Made by a program: the position numbers and the translations under genes. The notes beneath the pieces are model-generated. The model was not told the DNA's origin. It searched no databases and was given only the letters and a program-made list of their open reading frames with translations. A DNA stretch of 64,000 nt, from contig JAGWVU010000001.1 of the NCBI GenBank assembly GCA_018970725.1, positions 124,001-188,000 on the forward strand, given 5' to 3'. The DNA comes from Verrucomicrobiota bacterium. Lineage in GTDB: Bacteria > Verrucomicrobiota > Verrucomicrobiia > Verrucomicrobiales > DEV007. The number at the start of each line of letters is the position of its first letter. Position 1 is the first letter of the stretch. Shown piece by piece: positions 41,679 to 51,124 of the stretch.

Positions 41679-44600
41679 TCAGTTTTTGGTGAGGGTTTCG
41701 TCGAGGTTGAAGAGAAGATTCGCCGTCAGGGTGCAGGCGGCGAGCTGGGCCGGGTCGAGCGTGGGGTCCGGCTTGCTCTCCCCGTAGTGGATAGCTTCCC
41801 GGGCCGCTGCGGTGTCCGCTTGGTAGCGCGCCAGATGGGTGCGCCATGTTTCCAGAGCGATGGCCAACTCCCCCGGGGACGGCTTGCGGGAAGTGACCGC
41901 CCGCCAAGCCCAGATGATCCGGGCTTCCGGGGTCGTTCCTCCCTCAAGCATCATGCGCTGGCCGAAGTTGCGCGCGGCCTCGAAGTGTTGGACGTCGTTC
42001 ATCAATTGCAGCGCCTGCAACGGGGTGTTGCTGCGCTCCCGCCGGGAGCAGGACTGCTCACGATTCGGCGCGTCGAACGTGGCCATGAACGGCGGCGGCG
42101 CCGTGCGCTTGAGGAACGTGTAGAGACTCCGCCGGTAAAGGGACTTGCCGGTATCCTGCTTGTATTCCCGCGTGTTGCTCCCCCCGAAAGCCACCGGTTC
42201 CCAGATGTTCGGCGGTTGATAAGGCTTCACCCCCTTGCCACCGGGCGTCGGATCGAGCAACCCGGACAACGCCAAGGCATTGTCACGCAGAACTTCGGCG
42301 TCGAACCGGAACCGGGGACCGCGGGCGAGGAGCCGGTTTTCCGGATCGCGGGACAGCAGCTCCGGCGTGACGCGGGCGGACTGCCGATAGGTCTGGCTCG
42401 TGACCATCATCTTCACCAAGGCGCGGACATCCCAGCCGCTGTCCATGAAACGGAGCGCCAGCCAATCCAAAAGTTCCGGGTGACTGGGCGGCTCTCCCTG
42501 GGAACCGAAGTCGGAACTCGTCTTCACCAGACCGGTCCCGAAGAATTGCTGCCAGTAACGGTTCACCGCCACCCGCGCGGTGAGCGGATGTTCCCGGCTG
42601 AGCAGCCAATCCGCGAGATCAAGCCGGTTGGGAAGGCTGCCCGCCCCGACCTTCATCGGGGGCAGAAACGCCGGGGTCGAACGCTGGACCGCCTCGCCCG
42701 GCTTGTCATAGGCACCTCGCACCATCACGAAACTGTCCCGCGGCTTCTCCAAGTCCTGCATGACGAAGGTCACCGGGATGGCAGACTCAATTTTCTGGCG
42801 GGCCGCCTCGAGCGGCGCCCTCTCTTTTTTCAGGGCCGTCAGAGTGGGGCCCGCGCCTTCGAAGAAGTTCTCCATCCAATAATCGCGGAATCTGGCGGTT
42901 TCTTCCGCGCTCCATTGTTCCGGCTTCTTGGAACGCACCAGAACCTGAAGATCCCCGGGCAATCCCTCGACCCTCTTGCCTTGGTTCTGACGGATCCACG
43001 CGCTGAGAGACCACGCAGGGTCCTTGACCGGATCCACCGTCCGCACCATGCCGAGCTTGTCCCAAAACACCGTGCCCCCGGATTGGGTAAAGGCAAACCC
43101 GGTGATTTTCATACCGGCCTTGAGACCGAGAACCGAAGGATCGACTTCCAACCGCACCCACCGGGCGGTTTGCGGCAGCCCCCCCATCGCCACCTTTTCG
43201 GTCGTCCCCAAGCGGCCGAAAGGAATCCTCGCGTCCTGACCCCAGATAGCCCGATGCCGCCATCCGTCCGTATGAAACTGGACCATGATGGCCTCCGGTG
43301 GATTGGCCGGGTCCAAATAACAGTGGGCGAAGATTTTCCCGCCCACCGGCACCGGAAACTCGGCCCCGCCCGCGAAGAAGTCCTGCTCCACTCCCTTGGC
43401 ACTTCGTTTCAGAGCCGCGTCCCCACTCAAGACCTGCCCCTCGTCCCGGGTCACCAGACACAACGGAGTGCCACTGGACTGTGGTTTGGCTCCAGTCGGA
43501 AATCCATCTTCAAACCAGACGCTCTCCACCCCGCGCGGTCCCGGAACCGGGGTCGCCACGGCCGGGTCGGCGTAGGCCAGGGCGGAAATCGATTCCTTGA
43601 TCCTGCGGTTCACGTCCCCGACCTTCCGGTCCAACTCCGCCAACTGGCTTTCCTGAGCAGGCGAAGTGAGTTTCAGAATCGGCGGTGTATCGATCTTGTT
43701 ACCATCCATGGCCGGGTCTGCGGCCGAGTTGAAGAAGGCGTAAAGCGAGTAAAACTCCTTCTGGGTGATCGGGTCGAACTTGTGATCATGGCATACGGCG
43801 CAGCCTGCGGTCATCGCCATCCAGACCTCGACGGCACTCGCGGTGCGGTCGACCGCATACCGGAAGACGAACTCTTCATTGATGCTCCCCCCTTCGCTGG
43901 TGGTGACGTTGCACCGGTTGAACCCGGAAGCCACCCGCTGATCGCGCGTCGCCCCAGGGAGCAAGTCGCCCGCCAACTGCCAACGGGTGAAAGAGTCGAA
44001 CGGGAGATTTGCGTTGAAGGCCTGCACCACCCAATCGCGGTAGGGCCACATCGAACGCTCGTTGTCCAGATGCAACCCGTGCGTATCCGCGTAACGGGCC
44101 AGATCAAGCCAATAGCGGGCCATGTGCTCTCCATGATGGGGAGAGGCGAAGAGCCGGTCCACGAGACGCTCGTAGGCCCCGGGGGCCGTATCGGCAAGAA
44201 ACCCATCGACCTCCGCCACGGTGGGAGGGAGTCCGGTCAAATCGAAGGTGACCCGCCGGATCAAGGTCTCCTTGTCCGCCTCCGAAGAGGGCGCCAGACC
44301 CTCTGCGGTCAACCGATCCCGGATGAAGGCGTCGATCGCTCCCGCGGCCGCTCCGCCGGGGATTTCCGGTCGTGCCGGCGGAGTGAACGCCCAATGCTTC
44401 TGGTAAGGGGCGCCTTGCTCGATCCACCTCCGCAAGACCGCCCGATGCTCCGGGGTCAAGGTCTTGTGGGATTCCGGCGGGGGCATCACCTCTTCCGGAT
44501 CATCCGACAGAATGCGGCGCCAGACCTCGCTCCGGTCCGGATCCCCGGCCTTGATCATGAAGACGCCGTCCCCGTCGGGCTGGAAGAGTCCTTGCGGTTC

Positions 44601-44768
44601 ATCCAAGCGCAGGTTGGCCTTGCGCTTTTTGGCGTCGAACCCGTGACACGCAAAACAATGGTCCGAGAGGATCGGACGAACGTCACGGTTGAATTGAATC
44701 GGGCCGGTCGAGGCGGCGAGAAGCCACACGGCAGTCGAGGCGACGAGGGAAACCATCGTCTTAATCAC
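41679..44768 (-). CDS. PSD1-type cytochrome/DUF1549/DUF1553 protein, long form
   Basis: A 1029-residue exported protein. Signal helix (TMVSLVASTAVWLLAAS), then PSCyt1 with haem motif CFACHGFDAKKRKANLRLD, DUF1549 (IDAFIRDRLTAEGLAPSSEADKETLIRRVTFDLTGLPPT, YWLDLARYADTHG) with a second CxxCH in GCAVCHDHKFDP, an inserted lectin-like domain near residues 400-620 (VESVWFEDGFPTGAKPQ, IMVQFHTDGWRHRAIWGQDA), and DUF1553 (RVAVNRYWQQFFGTGLVKTSSDFG, HPELLDWLALRF, RSLYTFLKRTAPPPFMATFDAPNRE). This is the long PVC architecture. It is the upstream partner of the DUF1501 gene at 40214. Large plus-strand frames over the same interval, up to 1186 codons, are mirror artefacts. Confidence 0.92.
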   Translation of the reverse strand: MIKTMVSLVASTAVWLLAASTGPIQFNRDVRPILSDHCFACHGFDAKKRKANLRLDEPQGLFQPDGDGVFMIKAGDPDRSEVWRRILSDDPEEVMPPPESHKTLTPEHRAVLRRWIEQGAPYQKHWAFTPPARPEIPGGAAAGAIDAFIRDRLTAEGLAPSSEADKETLIRRVTFDLTGLPPTVAEVDGFLADTAPGAYERLVDRLFASPHHGEHMARYWLDLARYADTHGLHLDNERSMWPYRDWVVQAFNANLPFDSFTRWQLAGDLLPGATRDQRVASGFNRCNVTTSEGGSINEEFVFRYAVDRTASAVEVWMAMTAGCAVCHDHKFDPITQKEFYSLYAFFNSAADPAMDGNKIDTPPILKLTSPAQESQLAELDRKVGDVNRRIKESISALAYADPAVATPVPGPRGVESVWFEDGFPTGAKPQSSGTPLCLVTRDEGQVLSGDAALKRSAKGVEQDFFAGGAEFPVPVGGKIFAHCYLDPANPPEAIMVQFHTDGWRHRAIWGQDARIPFGRLGTTEKVAMGGLPQTARWVRLEVDPSVLGLKAGMKITGFAFTQSGGTVFWDKLGMVRTVDPVKDPAWSLSAWIRQNQGKRVEGLPGDLQVLVRSKKPEQWSAEETARFRDYWMENFFEGAGPTLTALKKERAPLEAARQKIESAIPVTFVMQDLEKPRDSFVMVRGAYDKPGEAVQRSTPAFLPPMKVGAGSLPNRLDLADWLLSREHPLTARVAVNRYWQQFFGTGLVKTSSDFGSQGEPPSHPELLDWLALRFMDSGWDVRALVKMMVTSQTYRQSARVTPELLSRDPENRLLARGPRFRFDAEVLRDNALALSGLLDPTPGGKGVKPYQPPNIWEPVAFGGSNTREYKQDTGKSLYRRSLYTFLKRTAPPPFMATFDAPNREQSCSRRERSNTPLQALQLMNDVQHFEAARNFGQRMMLEGGTTPEARIIWAWRAVTSRKPSPGELAIALETWRTHLARYQADTAAAREAIHYGESKPDPTLDPAQLAACTLTANLLFNLDETLTKN

Positions 44769-44821
44769 TCGGCGCGGGACCGGGATCTTTCCGATTCACG
44801 CATCCCGGGACCAAATGTGAC

Positions 44822-44853
44822 GGATTTCCCGGGAAGCCGCTCCCGGGAAATCC
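44822..44853. terminator. perfect 13-bp inverted repeat
   Basis: GGATTTCCCGGGA (44822-44834) and its exact reverse complement TCCCGGGAAATCC (44841-44853) flank a 6-base loop. It lies 21 bases beyond the stop of the DUF5069 gene on the minus strand and upstream of the PSD1 gene. No T-tract follows, so it is a terminator without a U-run or a regulatory palindrome. Confidence 0.55.
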
Positions 44854-44873
44854 CTGAAAAGGTTGGGACTGGA

Positions 44874-45317
44874 TCAGCTCTTGATTTCCTGGGAGTGGAA
44901 CAGGGTCCAGTCGTCCAGGTTGTTCAGGTTCACCGCGTCAAGGATCTTCCCTTCATCCGCGATTCCGGCGGCACCGAGGATCGACTTGCGGGTGCCCTCG
45001 TCATGAAGATAGCCCCGGACCGCCGCGTTGAAACCTTCGACCGCCGCCGGGTCCAGCGTGCCTCCCTTCTGGGCGACGACCCAGCCCTCGAACTGGGGGT
45101 AGGAAGGCTTGTGGGAACGGATGTAATTCACGGTCGCATCGGTATCGAGCCCGAGCGCGTCCAGCATCATCTGGTCGTAGCCCTTGCCGCAGGCGGGGTA
45201 ATCATCGTGCAACTTGCCGACGGCATCGAGGGAGACCTTCTGCCAGAAACGGGGCATGTGGAGAACGCCAAGGGGACCGGCGGTGCCGGAACTGATGGTG
45301 GGGACGATTTTGCTCAT
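44874..45317 (-). CDS. DUF5069 protein
   Basis: A 147-residue protein of the DUF5069 family, which is common in Verrucomicrobiota. Family blocks: GVLHMPRFWQKVSLDAVGKLHDDYPACGKGYDQMMLDALGLD, FEGWVVAQKGGTLDPAAVEGFNAAVRGYLHDEGTR and a C-terminal LNNLDDWTLFHSQE. It is small, soluble and helical, with no known activity. It is flanked by a strong hairpin at its 3' end and by a beta-hydroxyacid dehydrogenase gene 45 bases upstream on the same strand. Confidence 0.82.
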   Translation of the reverse strand: MSKIVPTISSGTAGPLGVLHMPRFWQKVSLDAVGKLHDDYPACGKGYDQMMLDALGLDTDATVNYIRSHKPSYPQFEGWVVAQKGGTLDPAAVEGFNAAVRGYLHDEGTRKSILGAAGIADEGKILDAVNLNNLDDWTLFHSQEIKS

Positions 45318-45362
45318 GGGGAATGCAGTGTTTTGGGTTTTGTCTGAGGGTTGAAAAAGGGT

Positions 45363-46256
45363 TCAAGGATGCGCGTGCCGTCCCGGGAAGGTCAACTCCG
45401 CGATCCCCGATTTGTCGAGACCGCCGAGGCCCTCGCGGGTCATCCGCGCGAATTGGGCTTGGGTCGCTTCATTCAGCGGAAGTTGCAAGCCCTTGGCCTT
45501 CGCGAGATCGAGCGCGATCCCCGAGTCCTTGGCCGCGTGCTCCGCCGAGAACCAGCAATCGTGCTCCCGGGCCACCATGTCCGCGCCATCGGTCTCGAGG
45601 ACACGTGAATTCGCGCCGGTTTGGGAAAAGACCTCGCGGATCATCGTCAAATCATGGCCCAAGGCCGCCGCCAATCCGAGTCCCTCCGCCAAGCCCGCGG
45701 TGTTGATGTTCATCACCATGTTGACCAGCGCCTTCACTTCGGCGGCACGACCCGGCCCACCTTCGATGAACCGCATGCTGAGGCTCAAATCCTTGAGCAG
45801 AGCCTGGCAGTCGTCAAACGCGGACCGGTCCCCGGCCACCATCAGGTAGAGCTGACCGTTCCGCGCGTGACTGATGCTCGATGCCATGCTCGCCTCCAAC
45901 GTCCGGGCCCCGGCAGCCGCGGCGGCGGCGCTCACTTCCCGGTGGATTTCCGGGGATAGCGTGGCGCAGTTGATGAAAATCCGGCCCGCGGCCCCGTCCA
46001 ACAAACTTCCGGCCCCGGTGAGAAAGATGGAGCGCATCGCGGCATCGTTGGTCACCACCGTGAGAATCACATCGGCCATGGCCGTGACCTCCGAGAGGTT
46101 CGCCGGTGCGGCGCACCCCAGTTCGGCGGCAAGTTCTCCGGCGGCTTGCGCCTGCACGTCATGAACGGCGACCACCGGGTGCCCCGTCTCCTTGAGGCGG
46201 CGCGCCATGTTCGCTCCCATCCGGCCGACCCCAACCACTGCCACGCGTTTCTTCAT
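45363..46256 (-). CDS. NAD(P)-dependent beta-hydroxyacid dehydrogenase (3-hydroxyisobutyrate dehydrogenase family)
   Basis: A 297-residue Rossmann-fold oxidoreductase. MKKRVAVVGVGRMGANMARRL is the GxGxMG dinucleotide-binding start, followed by VILTVVTNDAAMRSIF, the substrate strand GARTLEASMASSISHARNG (the usual DAPVSGG replaced by EASMASS), AEVKALVNMVMNINTAGLAEGLGLA with the catalytic Lys in EVKALVN, and a C-terminal helical domain ending with SGIALDLAKAKGLQLPLNEATQAQF. The family reduces or oxidises beta-hydroxyacids such as 3-hydroxyisobutyrate or tartronate semialdehyde. Start at the ATG at 46256; three codons further upstream is also open. It lies between DUF5069 and the WbuC-like cupin. 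Confidence 0.9.
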   Translation of the reverse strand: MKKRVAVVGVGRMGANMARRLKETGHPVVAVHDVQAQAAGELAAELGCAAPANLSEVTAMADVILTVVTNDAAMRSIFLTGAGSLLDGAAGRIFINCATLSPEIHREVSAAAAAAGARTLEASMASSISHARNGQLYLMVAGDRSAFDDCQALLKDLSLSMRFIEGGPGRAAEVKALVNMVMNINTAGLAEGLGLAAALGHDLTMIREVFSQTGANSRVLETDGADMVAREHDCWFSAEHAAKDSGIALDLAKAKGLQLPLNEATQAQFARMTREGLGGLDKSGIAELTFPGRHAHP

Positions 46257-46298
46257 CCCTTCCACCCTAGCGAAATCGTGGGATGTTCAACCGGGAAA

Positions 46299-46820
46299 TC
46301 ACGGAACCGGATTCCCCGCCGCCGCAAGAAACACGGATTCCCAGCGCCGCAGGCAATCCGAGGCCCGCAAATCCCCCTCTTCGGGCGCCCAGTCGGCAAA
46401 GGTCTTGTCCAAGGCCGCGGAGTAAGGCCCCTTCTTGATTTCCACGATGACGGTGTCCGGGGCCAGACAGACCATGCCGTGCCACTGGCCGGGCTCAAGG
46501 TCGATCAACGACACCGGTCCACCTTCCAGATCATGGGCACCGAGGACTTCGCCGTCCGGAGCAAACAGCAAAACCCCGAGGCGTCCCCGCAGCACCTGGA
46601 CCAATTCGCTCTGGCCCGGGCCCGGATGGACATGCGGCCGCACGTAGGTGCCCGGCTGGAAGAAGTTGAGCATCCGCTGCACCGGCGCGTCCTGCGTCCG
46701 GTGCAAGGGCAGGATGATCCGCCGCCGCGGACTGAGGCGCGACGCGGCACAACCCTCCTCGAGGATGGTTTCGGTGAGCCGGAACACCGGCCCCGTGACA
46801 TTGGAAAAGGCAAGCATCAT
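46299..46820 (-). CDS. WbuC-family cupin metalloprotein
   Basis: A 173-residue protein of the WbuC type. The metal-binding cupin motif is YVRPHVHPGPGQSELVQVLRG and the second motif DLEPGQWHGMVCLAP, with the ERxxxxxLHxxxxDxVQRMLN-like block RIILPLHRTQDAPVQRMLN before it. WbuC proteins sit in O-antigen clusters of other bacteria, but here no such genes are near. The final C-terminal block PEEGDLRASDCLRRWESVFLAA is characteristic. The frame extends 19 codons upstream, and I chose the ATG at 46820 because the conserved region starts there. It is 57 bases from the next DUF1501 gene. Confidence 0.85.
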   Translation of the reverse strand: MMLAFSNVTGPVFRLTETILEEGCAASRLSPRRRIILPLHRTQDAPVQRMLNFFQPGTYVRPHVHPGPGQSELVQVLRGRLGVLLFAPDGEVLGAHDLEGGPVSLIDLEPGQWHGMVCLAPDTVIVEIKKGPYSAALDKTFADWAPEEGDLRASDCLRRWESVFLAAAGNPVP

Positions 46821-46877
46821 GGCCCCTCCAGCCTCCCACGCTCCGCCCCGCCCTGCAACCTGGAGTGTAGCCCGCAC

Positions 46878-48251
46878 TCAAGACAGGATTCCCTTGGCAA
46901 CCGTCCCCGAAACATCGGTGAGCCGGAAGTCGCGGCCCGCGTAACGATAGGTCAGCTTCTCGTGGTCGAGGCCGAGGAGGTGGAGGATGGTGGCGTGGAG
47001 ATCGTGGACGTGCAGTTTGTCTTGCGCGGCGAAGTAACCGTAGTCGTCGGTGGCTCCATAGGCGAACCCCGGTTTCACCCCCCCGCCGGCCATCCACATG
47101 GTGAATCCGTGCGGGTTGTGGTCGCGCCCGTCGCTGCCCTGCGCCGTCGGCGTCCGCCCGAATTCACCGCCCCACAAGACGAGGGTGTCCTCGAGGAGAC
47201 CGCGCGACTTCAAGTCGGTGAGGAAACCGTAGATCGGCTGGTCCACCTCCGCCGCGTTCTTGGTGTGGCCGCGGTAGAGGTTGCCGTGCTGATCCCATTG
47301 GACCTCACCGTCGCTATGGGTGACCTGAACGAAGCGCACGCCCCGCTCGAGGAAACGGCGCGCCATGAGGCACTGGCGGCCGAAGTTTTCGGTGACCGGA
47401 TCATCGATGCCGTAGAGGCGCTTGGTGGCGGCGCTTTCGTTTTCGATGGACTGGGCCTCGGGCATGACCGCCTGCATGCGGTAAGCGAGTTCGTAGGCGG
47501 CAATGCGCCCTTCCAAGGCCTGATCGGCGCCGCTGGCCTCGAGATGACGCCGATTCAAAGACTGGATCAGGTCGAGGTGACGCCGCTGCCGGGACAGGTC
47601 GAGCTCCGGATTGCGGATGTGCTTCACGGCCACCTCGGAGGCGCGGGTGCTGGCGGTCCCCAACGGGGTTCCCTGGCAAAACGCCGGCAGGAAGGCCGCG
47701 CCCCAATTGTTGACCCCGCCGTGGGCCAAGGTCGGGCAGATCGTGAGGAAGGCCGGGAGGTTTTCGTTTTCGCTGCCCAACCCGTAAACCACCCAGGAGC
47801 CGAGGCTCGGGCGGACCTGGGTATCGCTGCCGGTGCTCAACTTGAGCAACGCGCCGCCGTGCGCCGGATTGGTCCCGTGGACCGACCGGAGGACGCACAG
47901 ATCGTCCGCGCACCGCGCCACCTTGGGGAACAATTCGCTGACCGGGAGGCCGCTTTCCCCGTGTTGGCGGAACTTCCAGGGGGATTTCAGGAGATTGCCC
48001 TGCTTGGCGAAGGTGACGCGGGGGGGCGCGAAGGGAAACGGTTTGCCATGGTCCCGGTCGAGCAGCGGCTTGGGATCGAAGGTATCGACATGGGAGGGAC
48101 CGCCCTTCATGAAGAGGAAGACCACCCGTTTGGCGCGCGGGGCGTGGTTGGCGCGCGAACCCGCCTGCGCTTCGCTGCCGAGCATGGCGCTCAGGGCCAG
48201 ATGCCCGAAGCCCACGGCGCTCGACTTGAGGAAATGACGTCGATCCTTCAT
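46878..48251 (-). CDS. DUF1501 protein, Tat signal
   Basis: A 457-residue DUF1501 protein, third in the window. Tat signal: [29 protein letters not shown]. Landmarks: [136 protein letters not shown] and [20 protein letters not shown]. It is more similar to the copy at 40214 than to the one at 16641 in length and in the GRDHNP loop. It follows its PSD1 partner with three bases between, so they are one operon. Expected location: periplasm; role inferred only from family context. Confidence 0.92.
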   Translation of the reverse strand: MKDRRHFLKSSAVGFGHLALSAMLGSEAQAGSRANHAPRAKRVVFLFMKGGPSHVDTFDPKPLLDRDHGKPFPFAPPRVTFAKQGNLLKSPWKFRQHGESGLPVSELFPKVARCADDLCVLRSVHGTNPAHGGALLKLSTGSDTQVRPSLGSWVVYGLGSENENLPAFLTICPTLAHGGVNNWGAAFLPAFCQGTPLGTASTRASEVAVKHIRNPELDLSRQRRHLDLIQSLNRRHLEASGADQALEGRIAAYELAYRMQAVMPEAQSIENESAATKRLYGIDDPVTENFGRQCLMARRFLERGVRFVQVTHSDGEVQWDQHGNLYRGHTKNAAEVDQPIYGFLTDLKSRGLLEDTLVLWGGEFGRTPTAQGSDGRDHNPHGFTMWMAGGGVKPGFAYGATDDYGYFAAQDKLHVHDLHATILHLLGLDHEKLTYRYAGRDFRLTDVSGTVAKGILS

Positions 48252-48254
48252 GCC

Positions 48255-50981
48255 TTACGGTAGGTAAACGAATTCGTTGGAGGCGAGAATCGCCTGGCAA
48301 AGCAGCGGCCAGGCGTCCGATTCCCCCGCCTCGCGAACCCAGCGGAGGGCTTCGGTCCGCTCCGTGGCGGTGGCCGGGCGCGAGAAGGCGCGGCGATAGA
48401 TCCAATCGATCCGGGCCTCGGGGGATTCGCCGGCGGCCAACGAGGCGGCCGCCATGGCCCGGGAAGCATCGAGCACCAGCGGCGAGTTTAGCAGGTAAAG
48501 GCATTGGGGAGCGACCACGGTGGAGTTGCGGCTCCCGGTGGGCATCGTCGGATCGGGGTAATCGAACTGGGCGAGCACATCGGCCACATGGTTGCGGATG
48601 ACGGGCAAATAAGCGGAGCGGCGGCGATCCTCGTAGTGGGTGTGGTCCTTGGAGGTGTGGTTGAAGACCATCTGGCGGTTGCGCAAGGGCAGGGTTTTCC
48701 CTCCCAGCGTGTCATCGAGACGCCCGGCGACGAAAAGCACCGCATCCCGGATCTGTTCGGCCTCGAGCCGTTGGCGCTGAAACTTCCAGTGGAGCCGGTT
48801 CTCCGGATCCAGCAGCGGCGCTTCCCCGGGTTGCGGATGCACCGTGGCCATTTGATAGGCGCTCGAGGTCAACAAGAGCCGATGCATGGCCTTCACGTCC
48901 CAACCGGACTCGATGAAACGGCGGGCCAGCCAATCCAGCAACTCCGGATGGGAGGGCGCCTCGCCCTTGACCCCGAAATTGTCGGTGGTGGCCACCAGTC
49001 CGGTCCCGAAGTGCCAACGCCAGATCCGGTTGACGATGACCCGGGCGGTAAGCGGATGATCCGGCCGGACAAGCCATTCGGCCAGCTCCAACCGGCCGCT
49101 GCGGTCCGGCTTCCACGACGGATCTCCGGAGGAAGCACGCATCACGGCGGGGACCGCCCGCGGCACCACCGGTCCATGGGCCAGATGATTGCCCCGGATG
49201 TGAATCGGCATTTCAGCCACCACCTTGGCGGCCTCCCCGACCCCCATCGCGGCCGGGGCGTCGTAGGCCGCGCTCTCCAATTGCCGGACCTCCTCCTCGA
49301 GACGCGCCAATTCCCGGACGGTATCGGGATCGAACGCCTTGAACGGCTCCGTCGGCAGGGCGAGCAGCCCCTCCGAATCGTGGAGGACGACCCGCGCCGC
49401 CTCCAATTTCGGATCCGCCAGTTTCGTGGCCTTCGGATCCGTTTTTTTGGCCGCCTGCCAGGCCGACTCCGCCTCCGCGAAAAGCGGGGCGAAATGGCGG
49501 CGGATGCCCTCGCGATCGCCCTTGGCGGCCAGATCATGCCAGGGACCGAGCACCGGGTCATCGGGATGATAGGAAAGATGCAACCGGCACTGCAGCAGAA
49601 TCCAAGGGTGCAATCCCTTCTCCGCGCAGAGCGGTTCCGCCTGGGCCAAGCTGGCTTCCGCCGCCATCGAGGAAGCGGCCACCAGATATTCCACCACATT
49701 GGCGCGCGCCGCGGACTGGAGGCCATTCACCGCCTTGGATTTGAACGCGCCGTGGGCGGCCCGGGCCTTGGCGATACGCTCGTCGTCCGCCTTGGCTTTC
49801 GCCAGTTCCTCCTTGGTGGCCAGCGAGTGCTCATACCAGTGCTTGATGACTCCGGTCTTGGAGGGCGCGAAGTTTTCGCTGCTCCGGAAAATGGCCGCCA
49901 TCCCGTAGTAATCCCGCTGGGTGATCGGATCGAACTTGTGGTCGTGGCATCGCGCGCATCCCAGGGTCAGCCCGACGAAGGCCTTTCCGAGGGTGTCCAA
50001 CTGCTCGTCGATCACATCCATCCGGAGCTTCTCCTCGTCCGGTTCGGCCAAAACCCGGGCCCCGAGGGCGAGAAACCCGGTCGCCGTCCGCTGCCCGGCG
50101 GTCGCGCCCGGAAGGAGATCGCCCGCCACCTGCTCGACGAGGAAACGGTCGAAGGGCTTCCCGGCATTGAAGCTGTCGATCACATAATCGCGATAGCGCC
50201 AGGCATGCCCGAACCCGAGATTCTCATCGAGCCCGTTGGAGTCCGCGTATCGCACCACGTCCAGCCAATGCCTCCCCCAGCGAACCCCGTATTGGGGCGA
50301 GGCCAGAAGGCGGTCGATCACCCGTTCCCACGCATCCGGCGCGGCATCGGCGAGAAACCGGTCGACTTCCCCGAGCTCCGGGGGTAGACCGGTGAGGTCA
50401 AAGGTCAGACGACGCAGCAGTGATGCCTTGTCCGCCCGGGGCGCGGGCGACAATCCTTTGGCCTCCAGCACCGAAAGGATAAAGGCATCGACCGGGTTGG
50501 CGATCCACCGGGGATCCTTCACGGTTGGAACCGGGGGCGAATCGATGGGCTGGAACGACCAGAAAGCGCGGCCCTCTTCCTCGCTCATTCCACGCACCAG
50601 TTCCACTTTCGCGCCGCCGTCCCGGGGATCGGGGGCTCCGAGCCGAACCCATGTTTCCAGAGCACGCACCTCCCGGTCCGCCAACCGGTTGTCCGGTGGC
50701 ATCTGCATCTCCCGGTTGTGGTAGCGCACCGCCTCGATCAAGAGGCTTTTCTCAGGGTCACCGGGCGTGATCACCCTTCCGGTGTCACCTCCGGCCCTCC
50801 ATCCCTCGCGGCTGTCGAGGGCCAGGCCGCCCTTGCGTTTTCCCGTTGAGGCGTGGCATTCGAGGCAATGCTCGACCAATACCGGCCGGATTTCCCTCTC
50901 GAAGAACTCGACCCCCTTCGGATCGGGAGCCGCATCCGAAGGGAAGCCGATGGCGGCCATCCCCAAAAGGAAGCATGCCAT
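48255..50981 (-). CDS. PSD1-type cytochrome/DUF1549/DUF1553 protein
   Basis: A 908-residue exported protein counted from the ATG at 50981, which begins a signal peptide (MACFLLGMAAIGFPSDAAPD); the open frame extends 51 codons upstream without homology. PSCyt1 with haem motif VEHCLECHASTGKRKGGLALDSREGW, DUF1549 (VDAFILSVLEAKGLSPAPRADKASLLRRLTFDLTGLPPE, HWLDVVRYADSNG) with a second CxxCH in LGCARCHDHKFDP, a long helical, Ala/Lys-rich middle part (about residues 390-560), and DUF1553 (RVIVNRIWRWHFGTGLVATTDNFG, HPELLDWLARRF, DHTHYEDRRRSAYLPVIRN). It resembles the copy at 41679 but has no lectin-like insertion. Operon partner of DUF1501 at 46878, divergent from the DUF1080 gene. Confidence 0.92.
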   Translation of the reverse strand: MACFLLGMAAIGFPSDAAPDPKGVEFFEREIRPVLVEHCLECHASTGKRKGGLALDSREGWRAGGDTGRVITPGDPEKSLLIEAVRYHNREMQMPPDNRLADREVRALETWVRLGAPDPRDGGAKVELVRGMSEEEGRAFWSFQPIDSPPVPTVKDPRWIANPVDAFILSVLEAKGLSPAPRADKASLLRRLTFDLTGLPPELGEVDRFLADAAPDAWERVIDRLLASPQYGVRWGRHWLDVVRYADSNGLDENLGFGHAWRYRDYVIDSFNAGKPFDRFLVEQVAGDLLPGATAGQRTATGFLALGARVLAEPDEEKLRMDVIDEQLDTLGKAFVGLTLGCARCHDHKFDPITQRDYYGMAAIFRSSENFAPSKTGVIKHWYEHSLATKEELAKAKADDERIAKARAAHGAFKSKAVNGLQSAARANVVEYLVAASSMAAEASLAQAEPLCAEKGLHPWILLQCRLHLSYHPDDPVLGPWHDLAAKGDREGIRRHFAPLFAEAESAWQAAKKTDPKATKLADPKLEAARVVLHDSEGLLALPTEPFKAFDPDTVRELARLEEEVRQLESAAYDAPAAMGVGEAAKVVAEMPIHIRGNHLAHGPVVPRAVPAVMRASSGDPSWKPDRSGRLELAEWLVRPDHPLTARVIVNRIWRWHFGTGLVATTDNFGVKGEAPSHPELLDWLARRFIESGWDVKAMHRLLLTSSAYQMATVHPQPGEAPLLDPENRLHWKFQRQRLEAEQIRDAVLFVAGRLDDTLGGKTLPLRNRQMVFNHTSKDHTHYEDRRRSAYLPVIRNHVADVLAQFDYPDPTMPTGSRNSTVVAPQCLYLLNSPLVLDASRAMAAASLAAGESPEARIDWIYRRAFSRPATATERTEALRWVREAGESDAWPLLCQAILASNEFVYLP

Positions 50982-51124
50982 TCGTCCAACTGACCCGAAG
51001 GCGGGGGATGAGCTGAGAACCTGCACGGTTTTGTCACGGTCGCGGAACCCCGTGGCTTTCAGGCATTCCCGCCAAACTCCGATCTTCGCTGGTGCTTCGG
51101 TGGGAATGTTGGCTACAATGCCGC
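50982..51124. promoter_or_regulatory. divergent intergenic region, PSD1 operon / DUF1080 gene
   Basis: This 143-base gap must hold the start sites of the PSD1-DUF1501 operon (minus) and the DUF1080 hydrolase (plus). I see no convincing promoter hexamers or operator palindrome. Divergent placement suggests common control. Confidence 0.35.

Noticed and set aside
41787-45347. 1186-codon plus-strand open frame
   Set aside because: It is exactly antisense to the PSD1 gene and runs into the DUF5069 gene; the minus-strand product has clear family motifs and the plus-strand one is Arg/His/Pro-rich without any.
46146-50387. Plus-strand frames of 705 and 627 codons
   Set aside because: Antisense to the DUF1501 and PSD1 genes, no motif content.
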